Source: Rhodospirillales bacterium URHD0017
GTDB lineage: Bacteria > Pseudomonadota > Alphaproteobacteria > Reyranellales > Reyranellaceae
NCBI GenBank assembly: GCA_900110395.1
Contig: FODP01000013.1
Span: forward strand, 1-64,000
DNA: 64,000 nucleotides
Direction of reading: 5' to 3'
Under the pieces are notes generated by a model. The model made no database searches. It saw nothing but the letters and a program-made list of their open reading frames with translations, and was not told the DNA's origin. Both the position numbers and the translations under genes were made by a program. Positions 24,809-32,333 of this stretch are shown piece after piece. Position 1 is the first letter of the stretch. Each line of letters begins with the position of its first letter.

Positions 24809-25045
24809 ATGCTGCGCATCATCTTCCTCGTCCTTGTCCTGGTGATGGCGCCGACCGTCGCCTTCTTCCTGTGGGCGTGGGGCGTCAAGATCAAGGAGCA
24901 GCGCAAGGTCGCCGGCACCTTGCCCGAGTGGCAGGACCTGCCGCTGACCTGGCTCGCCATCGCCGGCCTGGTCTGCACGATCATCGGCTTCGTCGTCATG
25001 TTCTTCACGCAGAACCAGGGCTACGGCGGCCTGTTCGCACCATGA
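24809..25045 (+). CDS. Small two-helix membrane protein (DUF6111-like)
   Basis: 78 residues with two predicted membrane helices, residues 3-24 (RIIFLVLVLVMAPTVAFFLW) and about 48-67 (LAIAGLVCTIIGFVVMFF). A polar loop between them contains VKIKEQRKVAGTLPEWQDLPL. It starts 4 bases after the Nudix stop. In alphaproteobacteria similar small proteins sit in this CoA pyrophosphatase/CCA-transferase neighbourhood; I believe the family is DUF6111 but cannot confirm it. The function is unknown. Confidence 0.7.
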   Translation: MLRIIFLVLVLVMAPTVAFFLWAWGVKIKEQRKVAGTLPEWQDLPLTWLAIAGLVCTIIGFVVMFFTQNQGYGGLFAP

Positions 25046-25055
25046 GTCGTCATCC

Positions 25056-25115
25056 GGACCGCGGGCCTCCAGGCCCGCCTCATGAATCATGAGCGGGCCT
25101 CGAGGCCCGCGGTCC
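25056..25115. repeat. Inverted repeat, family A copy 2
   Basis: Same element as at 21969-22027: head-to-head GGACCGCGGGCC units around CTCATGAATCATGAG. It lies in the leader of the CCA-adding enzyme gene, ending 18 bases before that gene's start codon. Confidence 0.8.
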
Positions 25116-25133
25116 AATGAGACGCCGCCGTGG

Positions 25134-26294
25134 ATGAACGAGGCGCCGGTGCGGACGTTGTTCGACGCATTGGCCAGCGGCGGCATCGCGGCGCGCTTCG
25201 TCGGCGGCTGCGTGCGCGACTGGATGCTGGGACGGTCGATCAGCGACATCGACATCGCCGTCGACAAGCCGCCCGAGATCGTGACGAAGGCGCTGGAGGC
25301 CGCAGACATCAAGGTCGTGCCGACCGGCCTGAAGCACGGCACGGTGACGGCGATCGTCAAGAGCCGGCCGTTCGAGCTCACGACGCTGCGCCGCGACGTC
25401 GAGACCGACGGCCGTCGCGCCGTCGTCGCCTTCACCGACGACTGGCGCACCGACGCCGAGCGCCGCGACTTCACCTTCAACGCGCTCTACGCCGAGCCCG
25501 ACGGCACGATCCACGACTACTTCGACGGCCAGAGCGATTTGAAGGCCGGCCGCGTGCGCTTCATCGGCGACCCCGAGCAGCGCATCGCCGAGGATCGGCT
25601 GCGCGTGCTGCGCTTCTTCCGCTTCCATGCCCGCTTCGGCAGGCCACCGTTCGACGGGCCGAGCTTCGACGCCTGCCGGCGCAACGCCGCGACGGTGAGC
25701 GGCCTGTCAGGCGAGCGCGTGCGCAAAGAGGTCTTGCGGACGCTCGACGCGCCCGGCGGCGCCGATGCCTTCGACGCCATGCTCGAGGCCGGCGTGCTCG
25801 ATCATTGGCTGCCCGAGTATGCCGGCAGCACGAAGCTGCGCGCGTTGGCGGCCCGCGAAGAGAAGCCCGATGCGCTGCGCCGGCTGGCGGCGATCCTGCC
25901 GACGGATGCCGATGCGACGGCGATCGGCAAGCGGCTGAAGCTGTCGACGCAGGACTCCGTGCGCCTGCAGCTCATGCTCGATCCGGTCAACGCGATCGAC
26001 ACGACCAACCTGCGCGCCAGCCTCTATCGGCTGGGCACGAAGCTCTTCATCGATCGCGCCCTGCTCGATGCGCCGGGCGACTGGCGTGCAGCACTTGCGC
26101 TCGCCGGCACCTGGACGCCGCCGGAACTGCCGATCGGCGGCAACGATGCGCTGGCGCTGGGCCTGAAGCCGGGACCCAAGGTCGGTGCGCTGATCGAGGC
26201 TGTCGAGCGCTGGTGGATCGCCGGCGATTTTTCAGCCGACCGCGCCGCCTGCCTCGGCGAGCTGAAGCGGCTGGCCGATGCTCAAGCCCCATGA
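25134..26294 (+). CDS. cca: CCA tRNA nucleotidyltransferase / poly(A) polymerase family
   Basis: 386 residues from ATG 25134. The frame is open 15 codons further upstream, but that stretch is a family A repeat and is unlikely to be coding. The class II nucleotidyltransferase motif is present (FVGGCVRDWMLGRSISDIDIAV; G-G and D-x-D), as are the RRDFTFNALYA motif and EDRLRVLRFFRFHARFG, diagnostic of the bacterial CCA-adding/PcnB superfamily. It adds or repairs the 3' CCA of tRNAs from CTP and ATP. The C-terminal region is more divergent. The stop overlaps the next start (ATGA). Confidence 0.92.
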   Translation: MNEAPVRTLFDALASGGIAARFVGGCVRDWMLGRSISDIDIAVDKPPEIVTKALEAADIKVVPTGLKHGTVTAIVKSRPFELTTLRRDVETDGRRAVVAFTDDWRTDAERRDFTFNALYAEPDGTIHDYFDGQSDLKAGRVRFIGDPEQRIAEDRLRVLRFFRFHARFGRPPFDGPSFDACRRNAATVSGLSGERVRKEVLRTLDAPGGADAFDAMLEAGVLDHWLPEYAGSTKLRALAAREEKPDALRRLAAILPTDADATAIGKRLKLSTQDSVRLQLMLDPVNAIDTTNLRASLYRLGTKLFIDRALLDAPGDWRAALALAGTWTPPELPIGGNDALALGLKPGPKVGALIEAVERWWIAGDFSADRAACLGELKRLADAQAP

Positions 26295-26728
26295 GCAAGC
26301 CCGGCCTTACCTTCATCCTGTGGCTGGCGATCGCGTTGTTCATCGTGGTGAACGACGTGGTCGGCGACACCTGGATCGCCGCCACGCTCACCGCGCGCAC
26401 CGTCGAATGGTACAAGGTGCTGGTGCCGCTGCCCTACGTGGCGATGCTGGCCATCATCCACGCCCGCCGCACCGCGGGGCCGCGCTGGTTCGAGGCGGCA
26501 CTGCTGGCCGCGCTCTTGTGGCCGGTATCGACGATGCTGGTCGATTTCATCTACCTGCGTCTCACCTACGACGCCGAGCCCGCAGCGTTTTTCGACCGCT
26601 TCGGCGGGCCGTATCCGATTTTGATCGCCGCCCTGTTCGTGCTGCCTTTGTTCGCCGGCGCTATGATGAGGCGGTTCAGTCATCCTGAGCGTAGCGAAGG
26701 ATCTCATGCCGGCGGCAACCGGCGATGA
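26291..26728 (+). CDS. Four-helix membrane protein of unknown function, C-terminus encoded by a repeat
   Basis: 145 residues, start overlapping the CCA-transferase stop. Four hydrophobic segments are visible: FILWLAIALFIVVNDVV, YKVLVPLPYVAMLAII, FEAALLAALLWPVSTMLVDF and YPILIAALFVLPLFAGAMM. The last 17 residues (FSHPERSEGSHAGGNRR) and the stop codon come from the inverted repeat at 26679-26753. The native end of the protein was therefore replaced by repeat-derived sequence. I recognise no family. Confidence 0.75.
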   Translation: MSKPGLTFILWLAIALFIVVNDVVGDTWIAATLTARTVEWYKVLVPLPYVAMLAIIHARRTAGPRWFEAALLAALLWPVSTMLVDFIYLRLTYDAEPAAFFDRFGGPYPILIAALFVLPLFAGAMMRRFSHPERSEGSHAGGNRR

Positions 26729-26753
26729 GGTCCTTCGCTTCGCTCAGGACGAC
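26679..26753. repeat. Inverted repeat, family C (CCTGAGCGTAGCGAAGGA type)
   Basis: GTCATCCTGAGCGTAGCGAAGG at the left is mirrored by CCTTCGCTTCGCTCAGGACGAC at the right. Inside, CTCATGCCGG mirrors CCGGCGATGAG around GCGGCAA. The core CCTGAGCG(A/T)AGCGAAGGA is a repeat seen widely in bacterial genomes. It supplies the end of the upstream membrane-protein gene and lies just before hemF, with which that gene converges. Confidence 0.8.
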
Positions 26754-26757
26754 AGAG

Positions 26758-27660
26758 TCACGGCCACCTCACCTCCGGCGGCAGCGACATCAGGATCGCC
26801 TCGACGTTGCCGCCGGTCATCAGGCCGAACTTGGTGCCGCGGTCGTGCAGCAGGTTGAACTCGACATAGCGGCCGCGGCGCACGAGCTGGTGCTCGCGCT
26901 CGGCCGCGGTCCACGGCTCGTTCATGTGCGCCCGCACGATCCTGGGATAGACGTCGAGGAAGGCCTCGCCGACGCCGCGGGTGAAAGCGAAGTCGCGGGC
27001 GAAGTCGCCGCTGTCGAGATCGTCATAAAAGATGCCGCCGACGCCGCGCGGCTCGCCGCGGTGCGGGAGATAGAAGTACTCGTCGCACCATTTCTTGAAA
27101 CGCGGATGGTACGTCGCGTCGTGCGCATCGCAGGCGGCCTTGAGCGCGCCGTGGAAGGCGTCGGTGTCGGGCTGGTGCGGCACCATCGGCGTGAGATCGG
27201 CGCCGCCACCGAACCAGGCGCGCGTGGTCACGATGTGGCGCGTGTTCATGTGCACCGCCGGCACCCGGGGCGAGCGCATGTGCGCCACCAGCGAGATGCC
27301 CGTGGCGTAGAAGCGCGGATCCTGCTCGGCGCCCGGAATCTGCTTGCGGAACTCCGGGCTGAACTCGCCGAACACCGTCGAGACGTTCACGCCCACCTTC
27401 TCGAACACGCGGCCGTGCATGAGTGACATGGTGCCGCCGCCGCGATCCTCGTTGGGCCCGGCCTCGCGCCGCCACGCCTTGCGCTCGAAGCGGCCGGGGG
27501 CGAGCTCGCTGTGGGTGCCGGTGAGGTCGTCCTCGATCTTCTCGAACGCCGAACAGATGCGATCGCGCAGGCTCTCGAACCAGGCGCGCGCCTCGTCCCT
27601 GCGGCGCTGCACGGTGGCAGTGTCGGGCAGCGGCGTCGGATTTTCAGTCGGAGAGCGCAT
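26758..27660 (-). CDS. hemF: Aerobic coproporphyrinogen III oxidase
   Basis: 300 residues, the usual length. Family landmarks are GGGTMSLMHGRVFEKVGVNVS, VPAVHMNTRHIV, WFGGGADLTPMVP, FYLPHRGEPRGVGGIFYDDL and the C-terminal YVEFNLLHDRGTKFGL with GGNVEAILMSLPP. It converts coproporphyrinogen III to protoporphyrinogen IX with O2 in haem synthesis. Its start overlaps the 3' end of trmL by 17 bases, so both are translated from one transcript. The position beside petABC matches its role in supplying haem to cytochromes. Confidence 0.96.
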   Translation of the reverse strand: MRSPTENPTPLPDTATVQRRRDEARAWFESLRDRICSAFEKIEDDLTGTHSELAPGRFERKAWRREAGPNEDRGGGTMSLMHGRVFEKVGVNVSTVFGEFSPEFRKQIPGAEQDPRFYATGISLVAHMRSPRVPAVHMNTRHIVTTRAWFGGGADLTPMVPHQPDTDAFHGALKAACDAHDATYHPRFKKWCDEYFYLPHRGEPRGVGGIFYDDLDSGDFARDFAFTRGVGEAFLDVYPRIVRAHMNEPWTAAEREHQLVRRGRYVEFNLLHDRGTKFGLMTGGNVEAILMSLPPEVRWP

Positions 27661-28117
27661 CGAATCCCGAGGTCTGGCGCAGGGCCTCGCTCACTACCAT
27701 GGCGGCGGCCAGCGCGACATTGAGCGAGCGTGCGCCCTTCTGCAGCGGGACGCGCAGGCGGAGGTCGGCGGCCTGGTGCACCTCGTCCGGCACGCCCGCG
27801 CTCTCGCGGCCGAACAGCAGGATATCGTCCTTGGCGAAGGCGACGCCGGGAAAGTCCGTCGCGCCTTTGGTCGTCAGGAGCACCAGCCGGCCCGCCGGAC
27901 GTTCAAGCTCACGGGCGCGCTTGAAGGCGGCCCACGAGGCGTGCCGGGCGATGCTCGCCAGGTCGTAGTAGTCCATGGCGGCGCGGCGGATGCGCTTGTC
28001 GTCGACCGGGAAGCCGCAGGGTTCGATCACGTCGAGCGGTACTTTCAGGCAGGCCGAAAGACGGATGAAGGCCCCGAGATTCTGGGGAATGTCGGGTTCG
28101 AACAGGGCCAGGCGCAT
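27644..28117 (-). CDS. trmL: tRNA (cytidine/uridine-34 2'-O)-methyltransferase
   Basis: 157 residues from the ATG at 28117 (MRLALFEPDIPQNLGAF). The SpoU/SPOUT motifs are clear: PDIPQNLGAFIRL, AAMDYYDLA, LLFGRESAGVPDEV and the knot segment RSLNVALAAAMVV. The length and opening match TrmL, which methylates the wobble ribose of tRNA-Leu. It is transcribed divergently from petA and its end overlaps hemF by 17 bases. Confidence 0.93.
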   Translation of the reverse strand: MRLALFEPDIPQNLGAFIRLSACLKVPLDVIEPCGFPVDDKRIRRAAMDYYDLASIARHASWAAFKRARELERPAGRLVLLTTKGATDFPGVAFAKDDILLFGRESAGVPDEVHQAADLRLRVPLQKGARSLNVALAAAMVVSEALRQTSGFDALSD

Positions 28118-28219
28118 GGCTTCTGTTCTACTCGCGTCCGCGTCGCGAAAGCGCCTGCCATGCGCCGTGCGGCGCGCTGTCGCAGAACGCCCGCGGGACA
28201 GCCTGCGACCAACAGAGCC

Positions 28220-28249
28220 TTGAAACATAAGGCCCTTTTGCGGTCTAAA
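28220..28249 (+). promoter_or_regulatory. Putative sigma-70 promoter of petABC
   Basis: TTGAAA (28220-28225), an 18-base spacer and TCTAAA (28244-28249) lie 37 bases before the petA start, in the 168-base gap between trmL and petA. Spacing and sequence fit a housekeeping promoter; assignment is by inspection only. Confidence 0.5.
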
Positions 28250-28285
28250 GACCCCATCTCCTCGGGGGGCGGAAAGAGAAAGCAA

Positions 28286-28852
28286 ATGGCTGCATCAAGC
28301 ATTCCGGCCGGTGGGCACGGCGATCCCACCCGGCGCGACTTCCTCATGGTCGCGACCGGGGCCCTCGGCGCCGTCGGTGTCGCCGCCGTCGCCTGGCCCT
28401 TCATCAACAATCTCAATCCCGCCGCCGATACGCTGGCGCTGTCGAGCGTCGAGGTGAACGTTCAGCCGATCGCGGTCGGCCAGGCGGTCACCGTGAAGTG
28501 GCGCGGCAAGCCGCTGTTTATCCGCCACCGCACACCGGAAGAAATCAAGGAAGCCGAGGCCGTGCCGCTGTCCCAGCTGCGCGATCCGCAGACCGACAAC
28601 TCGCGCGTCACCGACACCGCCAAGAAGGTGCGGCCCGAGTGGCTCGTCCAGATCGGCGTGTGCACCCATCTCGGCTGCGTGCCGCTCGGCAACAAGCCGG
28701 GCGACCCCAAGGGCCCGTTCGGCGGCTGGTTCTGCCCCTGCCACGGCTCGGCCTATGACACGTCGGGCCGCATCCGCCAGGGTCCGGCGCCGAAGAACCT
28801 GGAAATTCCGCCTTACCTCTTCACGTCAGACACGCTGGTCCGCGTCGGCTGA
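28286..28852 (+). CDS. petA: Ubiquinol-cytochrome c reductase Rieske iron-sulfur subunit
   Basis: 188 residues from ATG 28286; the frame is open far upstream but only this start fits the family. A Tat-type N-terminus (TRRDFLMVATGALGAVGVAAVAWPFI) gives the single membrane anchor. The [2Fe-2S] ligands are in CTHLGC and CPCHGSAYD (two Cys, two His), with the loop cysteines for the disulphide. It oxidises ubiquinol in the bc1 complex and shuttles an electron to cytochrome c1. First gene of petABC. Confidence 0.96.
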   Translation: MAASSIPAGGHGDPTRRDFLMVATGALGAVGVAAVAWPFINNLNPAADTLALSSVEVNVQPIAVGQAVTVKWRGKPLFIRHRTPEEIKEAEAVPLSQLRDPQTDNSRVTDTAKKVRPEWLVQIGVCTHLGCVPLGNKPGDPKGPFGGWFCPCHGSAYDTSGRIRQGPAPKNLEIPPYLFTSDTLVRVG

Positions 28853-28881
28853 TCGCCGACCGGATTCTCGGGGAGCTCTGC

Positions 28882-30114
28882 ATGGCCTCGTCACACGGCA
28901 CGCCGCCGGCCTTCAACAACAAGGTGATCGCCTGGATCGATCACCGCCTGCCGATCTTCTCGTATATCGAGAAGGAGTATCACACCTTCCCGACGCCGCG
29001 GAATTTCAACTACTTCTGGAATTTCGGCGCGATCGCGACGGTGATGCTGGTGCTCATGATCGCGACGGGCGTGGTGCTGGCGACCAACTACACGCCGCAC
29101 ACCTCGATGGCCTTCGATTCGGTCGAGCGCATCATGCGCGACGTGCCGTCGGGCTGGCTGATGCGCTACCTGCACATGAACGGCGCGTCGTTCTTCTTCA
29201 TCGCCGTCTACGTCCACATCTTCCGCGGCATGTACTACGGCTCCTACAAGGCGCCGCGCGAGCTGTTGTGGATCCTGGGCGTCATCATCTTCCTGCTGAT
29301 GATGGCGACGGCCTTCATGGGTTACGTGCTGCCGTGGGGCCAGATGAGCTTCTGGGGCGCCACCGTCATCACCAACCTGTTCTCGGCCATCCCGGTGGTG
29401 GGCGATTCGATCGTCACCTGGCTGTGGGGCGGCTTCGCGGTCGAGAACCCGACGCTGAACCGCTTCTATGCGCTGCACTACCTGCTGCCGTTCGTGATCG
29501 TGGCCGTGGTGGCGCTGCACGTCGTGGCGCTGCACGTGCATGGCTCGAACAATCCGCTCGGCATCGATCCCAAGGGCCCGCAGGACACCGTGCCGTTCCA
29601 TCCGTACTACACGATGAAGGACGGCTTCGGCGTCGTGGTCTTCCTGATCGTCTATGCCGCCTTCGTGTTCTTCAGCCCCAACATGCTGGGCGACGCGGCC
29701 AACTACATCGAGGCCAATCCGTTGGTGACGCCCACGCACATCGTGCCGGAATGGTACTTCCTGCCGTACTACGCCATCCTGCGCGCCATCCCCGACAAGC
29801 TCGGCGGCGTGCTGGCCATGTTCGGCGCCATCGCCGTGCTGTTCGTGCTGCCGTGGCTCGACACCTCGCGCGTGCGTTCCTGCAGCTTCCGGCCGATCTA
29901 CAAGTGGTTCATGTTCGTGCTGGTGATCGACGTGGTCGTGCTCGGCGTCTGCGGCGCCAACCCGCCGGAAGGCTGGTACGTGCCGATCGCCCAGCTCGCC
30001 ACCGTCTACTACTTCTTCCACTTCCTCATCCTGCTGCCGGTCCTGGGCAAGATCGAACGGCCTCGGCCGTTGCCGCCCAGCATCGCCGATGCGGTGCTCA
30101 AGAAGGCGGGCTGA
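28882..30114 (+). CDS. petB: Cytochrome b subunit of the bc1 complex
   Basis: 410 residues, a fused bacterial cytochrome b with eight membrane helices. Landmarks include GWLMRYLHMNGASFFFIAVYVHIFRGMYYGSYK with the first haem His set, VLPWGQMSFWGATVITNLFSAIP (the Qo-site region), LPFVIVAVVALHVVALHVHG and the PEWYFLPYYAILR (PEWY) motif of the quinol oxidation site. It starts 29 bases after petA and ends 3 bases before petC. Confidence 0.97.
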   Translation: MASSHGTPPAFNNKVIAWIDHRLPIFSYIEKEYHTFPTPRNFNYFWNFGAIATVMLVLMIATGVVLATNYTPHTSMAFDSVERIMRDVPSGWLMRYLHMNGASFFFIAVYVHIFRGMYYGSYKAPRELLWILGVIIFLLMMATAFMGYVLPWGQMSFWGATVITNLFSAIPVVGDSIVTWLWGGFAVENPTLNRFYALHYLLPFVIVAVVALHVVALHVHGSNNPLGIDPKGPQDTVPFHPYYTMKDGFGVVVFLIVYAAFVFFSPNMLGDAANYIEANPLVTPTHIVPEWYFLPYYAILRAIPDKLGGVLAMFGAIAVLFVLPWLDTSRVRSCSFRPIYKWFMFVLVIDVVVLGVCGANPPEGWYVPIAQLATVYYFFHFLILLPVLGKIERPRPLPPSIADAVLKKAG

Positions 30115-30117
30115 TCC

Positions 30118-30918
30118 ATGCGCAAGTTCATCGTTACCGGCGCCATTGCGCTCGCGGCGCTCGCGGCCGGCGCTTTCGCAGCCTACGGCGAATCCGTTTC
30201 GGCGTCGGAATCCGAGGCGAAGCCGCCGCACCGTCATTGGCACTTCGAGGGGCCGTTCGGCACCTATGATCGCGCCGCCGCCCAGCGCGGCTATCAGGTC
30301 TATCACGAGGTCTGCGCGGCCTGTCATTCGCTGTCGCTGCTGGCCTATCGCAACCTGATGGAGCTCGGGCTCAACGAGAACCAGGTCAAGGACCTGATCA
30401 AGGACATCCAGGTCCCCGATCTCAACGACGATGGTGCGCCGATCGAGCGCCCGGCGCGGCTCTCGGACCGCTTCAAGAAGCCGTTTCCCAACACCGCCGC
30501 CGCGGCCGCCGCCAACAATGGCAAGGCGCCGCCCGACCTCAGCGTCATCGTCAAGGCGCGCGAGGAGGGGCCGGACTATATCCACGCGCTGCTGACGGGT
30601 TATGTGCCGTTCGACAAGCTGACGCCCAAGCAGATCAAGGAGTTCGACGTCACCAAGGACGACAACTTCAACAAGTACTTCCCGGGCCACAAGATCGGCA
30701 TGCCGCCACCCCTGGCCGACGACAAGGTGACCTACGTCGACGGCACCAAGGCCACGACCGACCAGGAGGCCTCCGACGTCGTCGAGTTCCTGGCCTGGGC
30801 GTCCGAGCCGCACATGGAGGACCGCAAGCGCACCGGCGTTCGCGTCATCCTGTTCCTGCTCGCCATGGCCGGCCTGATGTACGCGGTGAAGCGGTCGGTG
30901 TGGTCCGACAAGCACTGA
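30118..30918 (+). CDS. petC: Cytochrome c1 subunit of the bc1 complex
   Basis: 266 residues. A signal peptide (MRKFIVTGAIALAALAAGAFA) precedes the CAACH haem site (VYHEVCAACHSLSLLAYRNL). MPPPLADDKVTYVDGT contains the distal Met region typical of c1. A C-terminal anchor (VRVILFLLAMAGLMYAVKRSVW) holds it in the membrane. It accepts electrons from the Rieske protein. The stop codon lies inside the first unit of a 13-bp tandem repeat. Confidence 0.95.
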   Translation: MRKFIVTGAIALAALAAGAFAAYGESVSASESEAKPPHRHWHFEGPFGTYDRAAAQRGYQVYHEVCAACHSLSLLAYRNLMELGLNENQVKDLIKDIQVPDLNDDGAPIERPARLSDRFKKPFPNTAAAAAANNGKAPPDLSVIVKAREEGPDYIHALLTGYVPFDKLTPKQIKEFDVTKDDNFNKYFPGHKIGMPPPLADDKVTYVDGTKATTDQEASDVVEFLAWASEPHMEDRKRTGVRVILFLLAMAGLMYAVKRSVWSDKH

Positions 30919-30943
30919 GGGCAGGCACTGAGGGCAAGCACTG
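30912..30943. repeat. 13-bp tandem repeat at the petC stop
   Basis: GCACTGAGGGCAG (30912-30924) and GCACTGAGGGCAA (30925-30937) are followed by a partial unit GCACTG (30938-30943). The petC TGA is inside unit 1. It looks like a recent slippage duplication. The rest of the gap to 31050 has no gene. Confidence 0.7.
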
Positions 30944-31050
30944 CAAGGTCACTGACCTAGTCAGCATCACGAACGAAAAAATTATTGTGAGCGGCGGGCC
31001 GAATTCCCCGCTGCGACATTCCTCAGACGTTCCCCAACCGGAGGACGTCT

Positions 31051-31440
31051 ATGTGTGACTACTCGCTCGAACTGTATCGTTCACGGCCTGCCGCCCAAGA
31101 AGAGCAGTACACGCTCCACCGCTTCCCCAGCGGAACCATGGGCTTCGTCGCCGGCACCGACTGCGAGACCGCGGTCTGCATGCCAGCCGGGGCTCGCCTC
31201 AGCCTCGAAGGCATCAACGAGACGGTGCAGCGCGCCTTCTCGATCGGCGCTGCCGAGGAAGTGACGATGACCCGCCTGGAGGTCACCGGGCACGCTCATC
31301 GTGATGCCGTCCGCTTCGCCAATGGCCGCGAAGTGCTGCTGCAGAGCCTCAATGGCGGGGTGACCTGCACGCTGGCGCCGCGCGACCTCGACGAGGTGCT
31401 GGGCCTCAAGACGCCGACGACGGAGTTCGTCGACGCCTAG
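31051..31440 (+). CDS. Conserved-looking hypothetical protein
   Basis: 129 residues with a CGGAGGACG ribosome site just upstream. It begins MCDYSLELYRSRPAAQEEQYTLHRFPSG and contains VAGTDCETAVCMPAGARLSLEGI. The protein is soluble, with no signal or membrane segment, and is mostly predicted beta. I do not recognise the family, though an MCDYSLE opening appears in alphaproteobacterial hypothetical proteins. Its TAG stop overlaps, on the opposite strand, the TAG stop of the convergent CoA lyase gene (CCTAGG). Confidence 0.65.
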   Translation: MCDYSLELYRSRPAAQEEQYTLHRFPSGTMGFVAGTDCETAVCMPAGARLSLEGINETVQRAFSIGAAEEVTMTRLEVTGHAHRDAVRFANGREVLLQSLNGGVTCTLAPRDLDEVLGLKTPTTEFVDA

Positions 31441-32333
31441 GACCGCCTGAGCCGGCTTTCGATCGCGTCGTGGCGCGCCAGCAGGCGGCGGGCGCGGTCG
31501 ATCACCGGGATGTCGATCATCTTGCCATCAACGGTGAAGGAGCCGCGACCGTCAGCTGCGGCTTTTTCATCGGCGGCGATCAGCTTTCTGGCGTAGGCCA
31601 CGTCCTCGGCCGAGGGCGTGAAGGCCTCGTTCAGCGCCTGCACCAGGCCCGGATGCACGCAGGTCCCGCCCGAGAAGCCGAAGCGCCGCGCCCGCTCGGC
31701 GCTTTTCCGGTACGCCGCGGGATCCGAATAGTCCGCTACCGTACCGAGGATCCCGACCATCGCCACGCCATGCGCCTGGGCGGCAAAAGCCACCAGCCGC
31801 TTGGGCAGCTCGAGCGATTCGTCGCCCGGGATCGAGCCGGTCTCGAGCGCAAAGTCCTCGCCCCCCAGCATCATGGCGATGACGCGCGGGCCGCGCTCGG
31901 CGATGTCGTTGAGCTCGGCCAGCGCCCGCGGATGCTCGATCATGGCGCCGAAGCCGACGCTGTCCACCGGCATGCCACGCTCGCGCTCGAGCTCGCTGAC
32001 GGCTTCGTCGAGCAGCCGCAGATGCTGCACGCCCTCGGTCTTGGTGACGAACAGCGCCGACAGGCCCGGCCGCACGGCGGCCTCGATATCGGGGATGGCA
32101 AGCCGCATCGGCCGGTTGATGCGCACGGCGACGTCGGCGCCGTTGCGGACGACCTTCTTCATCGTCTCGGGCAGCATGGCGCGCGCGGTCGGCTTCTCGG
32201 CCACGGTCACGCTGTCCTCGAGATCGACCAGGATGCAGTCCGCCCCGCGCTCGTGTGCCTTGTCGATGAACTTGGGCACATTGCCCGGCACATAGAGGAT
32301 CGAGCGCCAGACAGGTGGAGGCGGGCGGTTCAC
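31437..32333 (-). CDS. CoA ester lyase (HpcH/HpaI aldolase, citrate lyase beta/malyl-CoA lyase type)
   Basis: 298 residues. The family TIM-barrel signature is present: RSILYVPGNVPKFIDKAHERGADCILVDLEDSV, AVRINRP, ALFVTKTEG, MIEHPRALAELNDIA and MMLGGEDFALETG with the acidic Mg2+ ligands, then GFSGGTCVHPGLVQALNEAF. It cleaves or forms 3-hydroxyacyl-CoA-type C-C bonds. The start overlaps the CaiB transferase stop (ATGA). A CoA transferase followed by a CoA ester lyase is the logic of citramalate/itaconate-type pathways: activate the acid, then split it. The specific substrate is inference. Confidence 0.87.
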   Translation of the reverse strand: MNRPPPPVWRSILYVPGNVPKFIDKAHERGADCILVDLEDSVTVAEKPTARAMLPETMKKVVRNGADVAVRINRPMRLAIPDIEAAVRPGLSALFVTKTEGVQHLRLLDEAVSELERERGMPVDSVGFGAMIEHPRALAELNDIAERGPRVIAMMLGGEDFALETGSIPGDESLELPKRLVAFAAQAHGVAMVGILGTVADYSDPAAYRKSAERARRFGFSGGTCVHPGLVQALNEAFTPSAEDVAYARKLIAADEKAAADGRGSFTVDGKMIDIPVIDRARRLLARHDAIESRLRRS

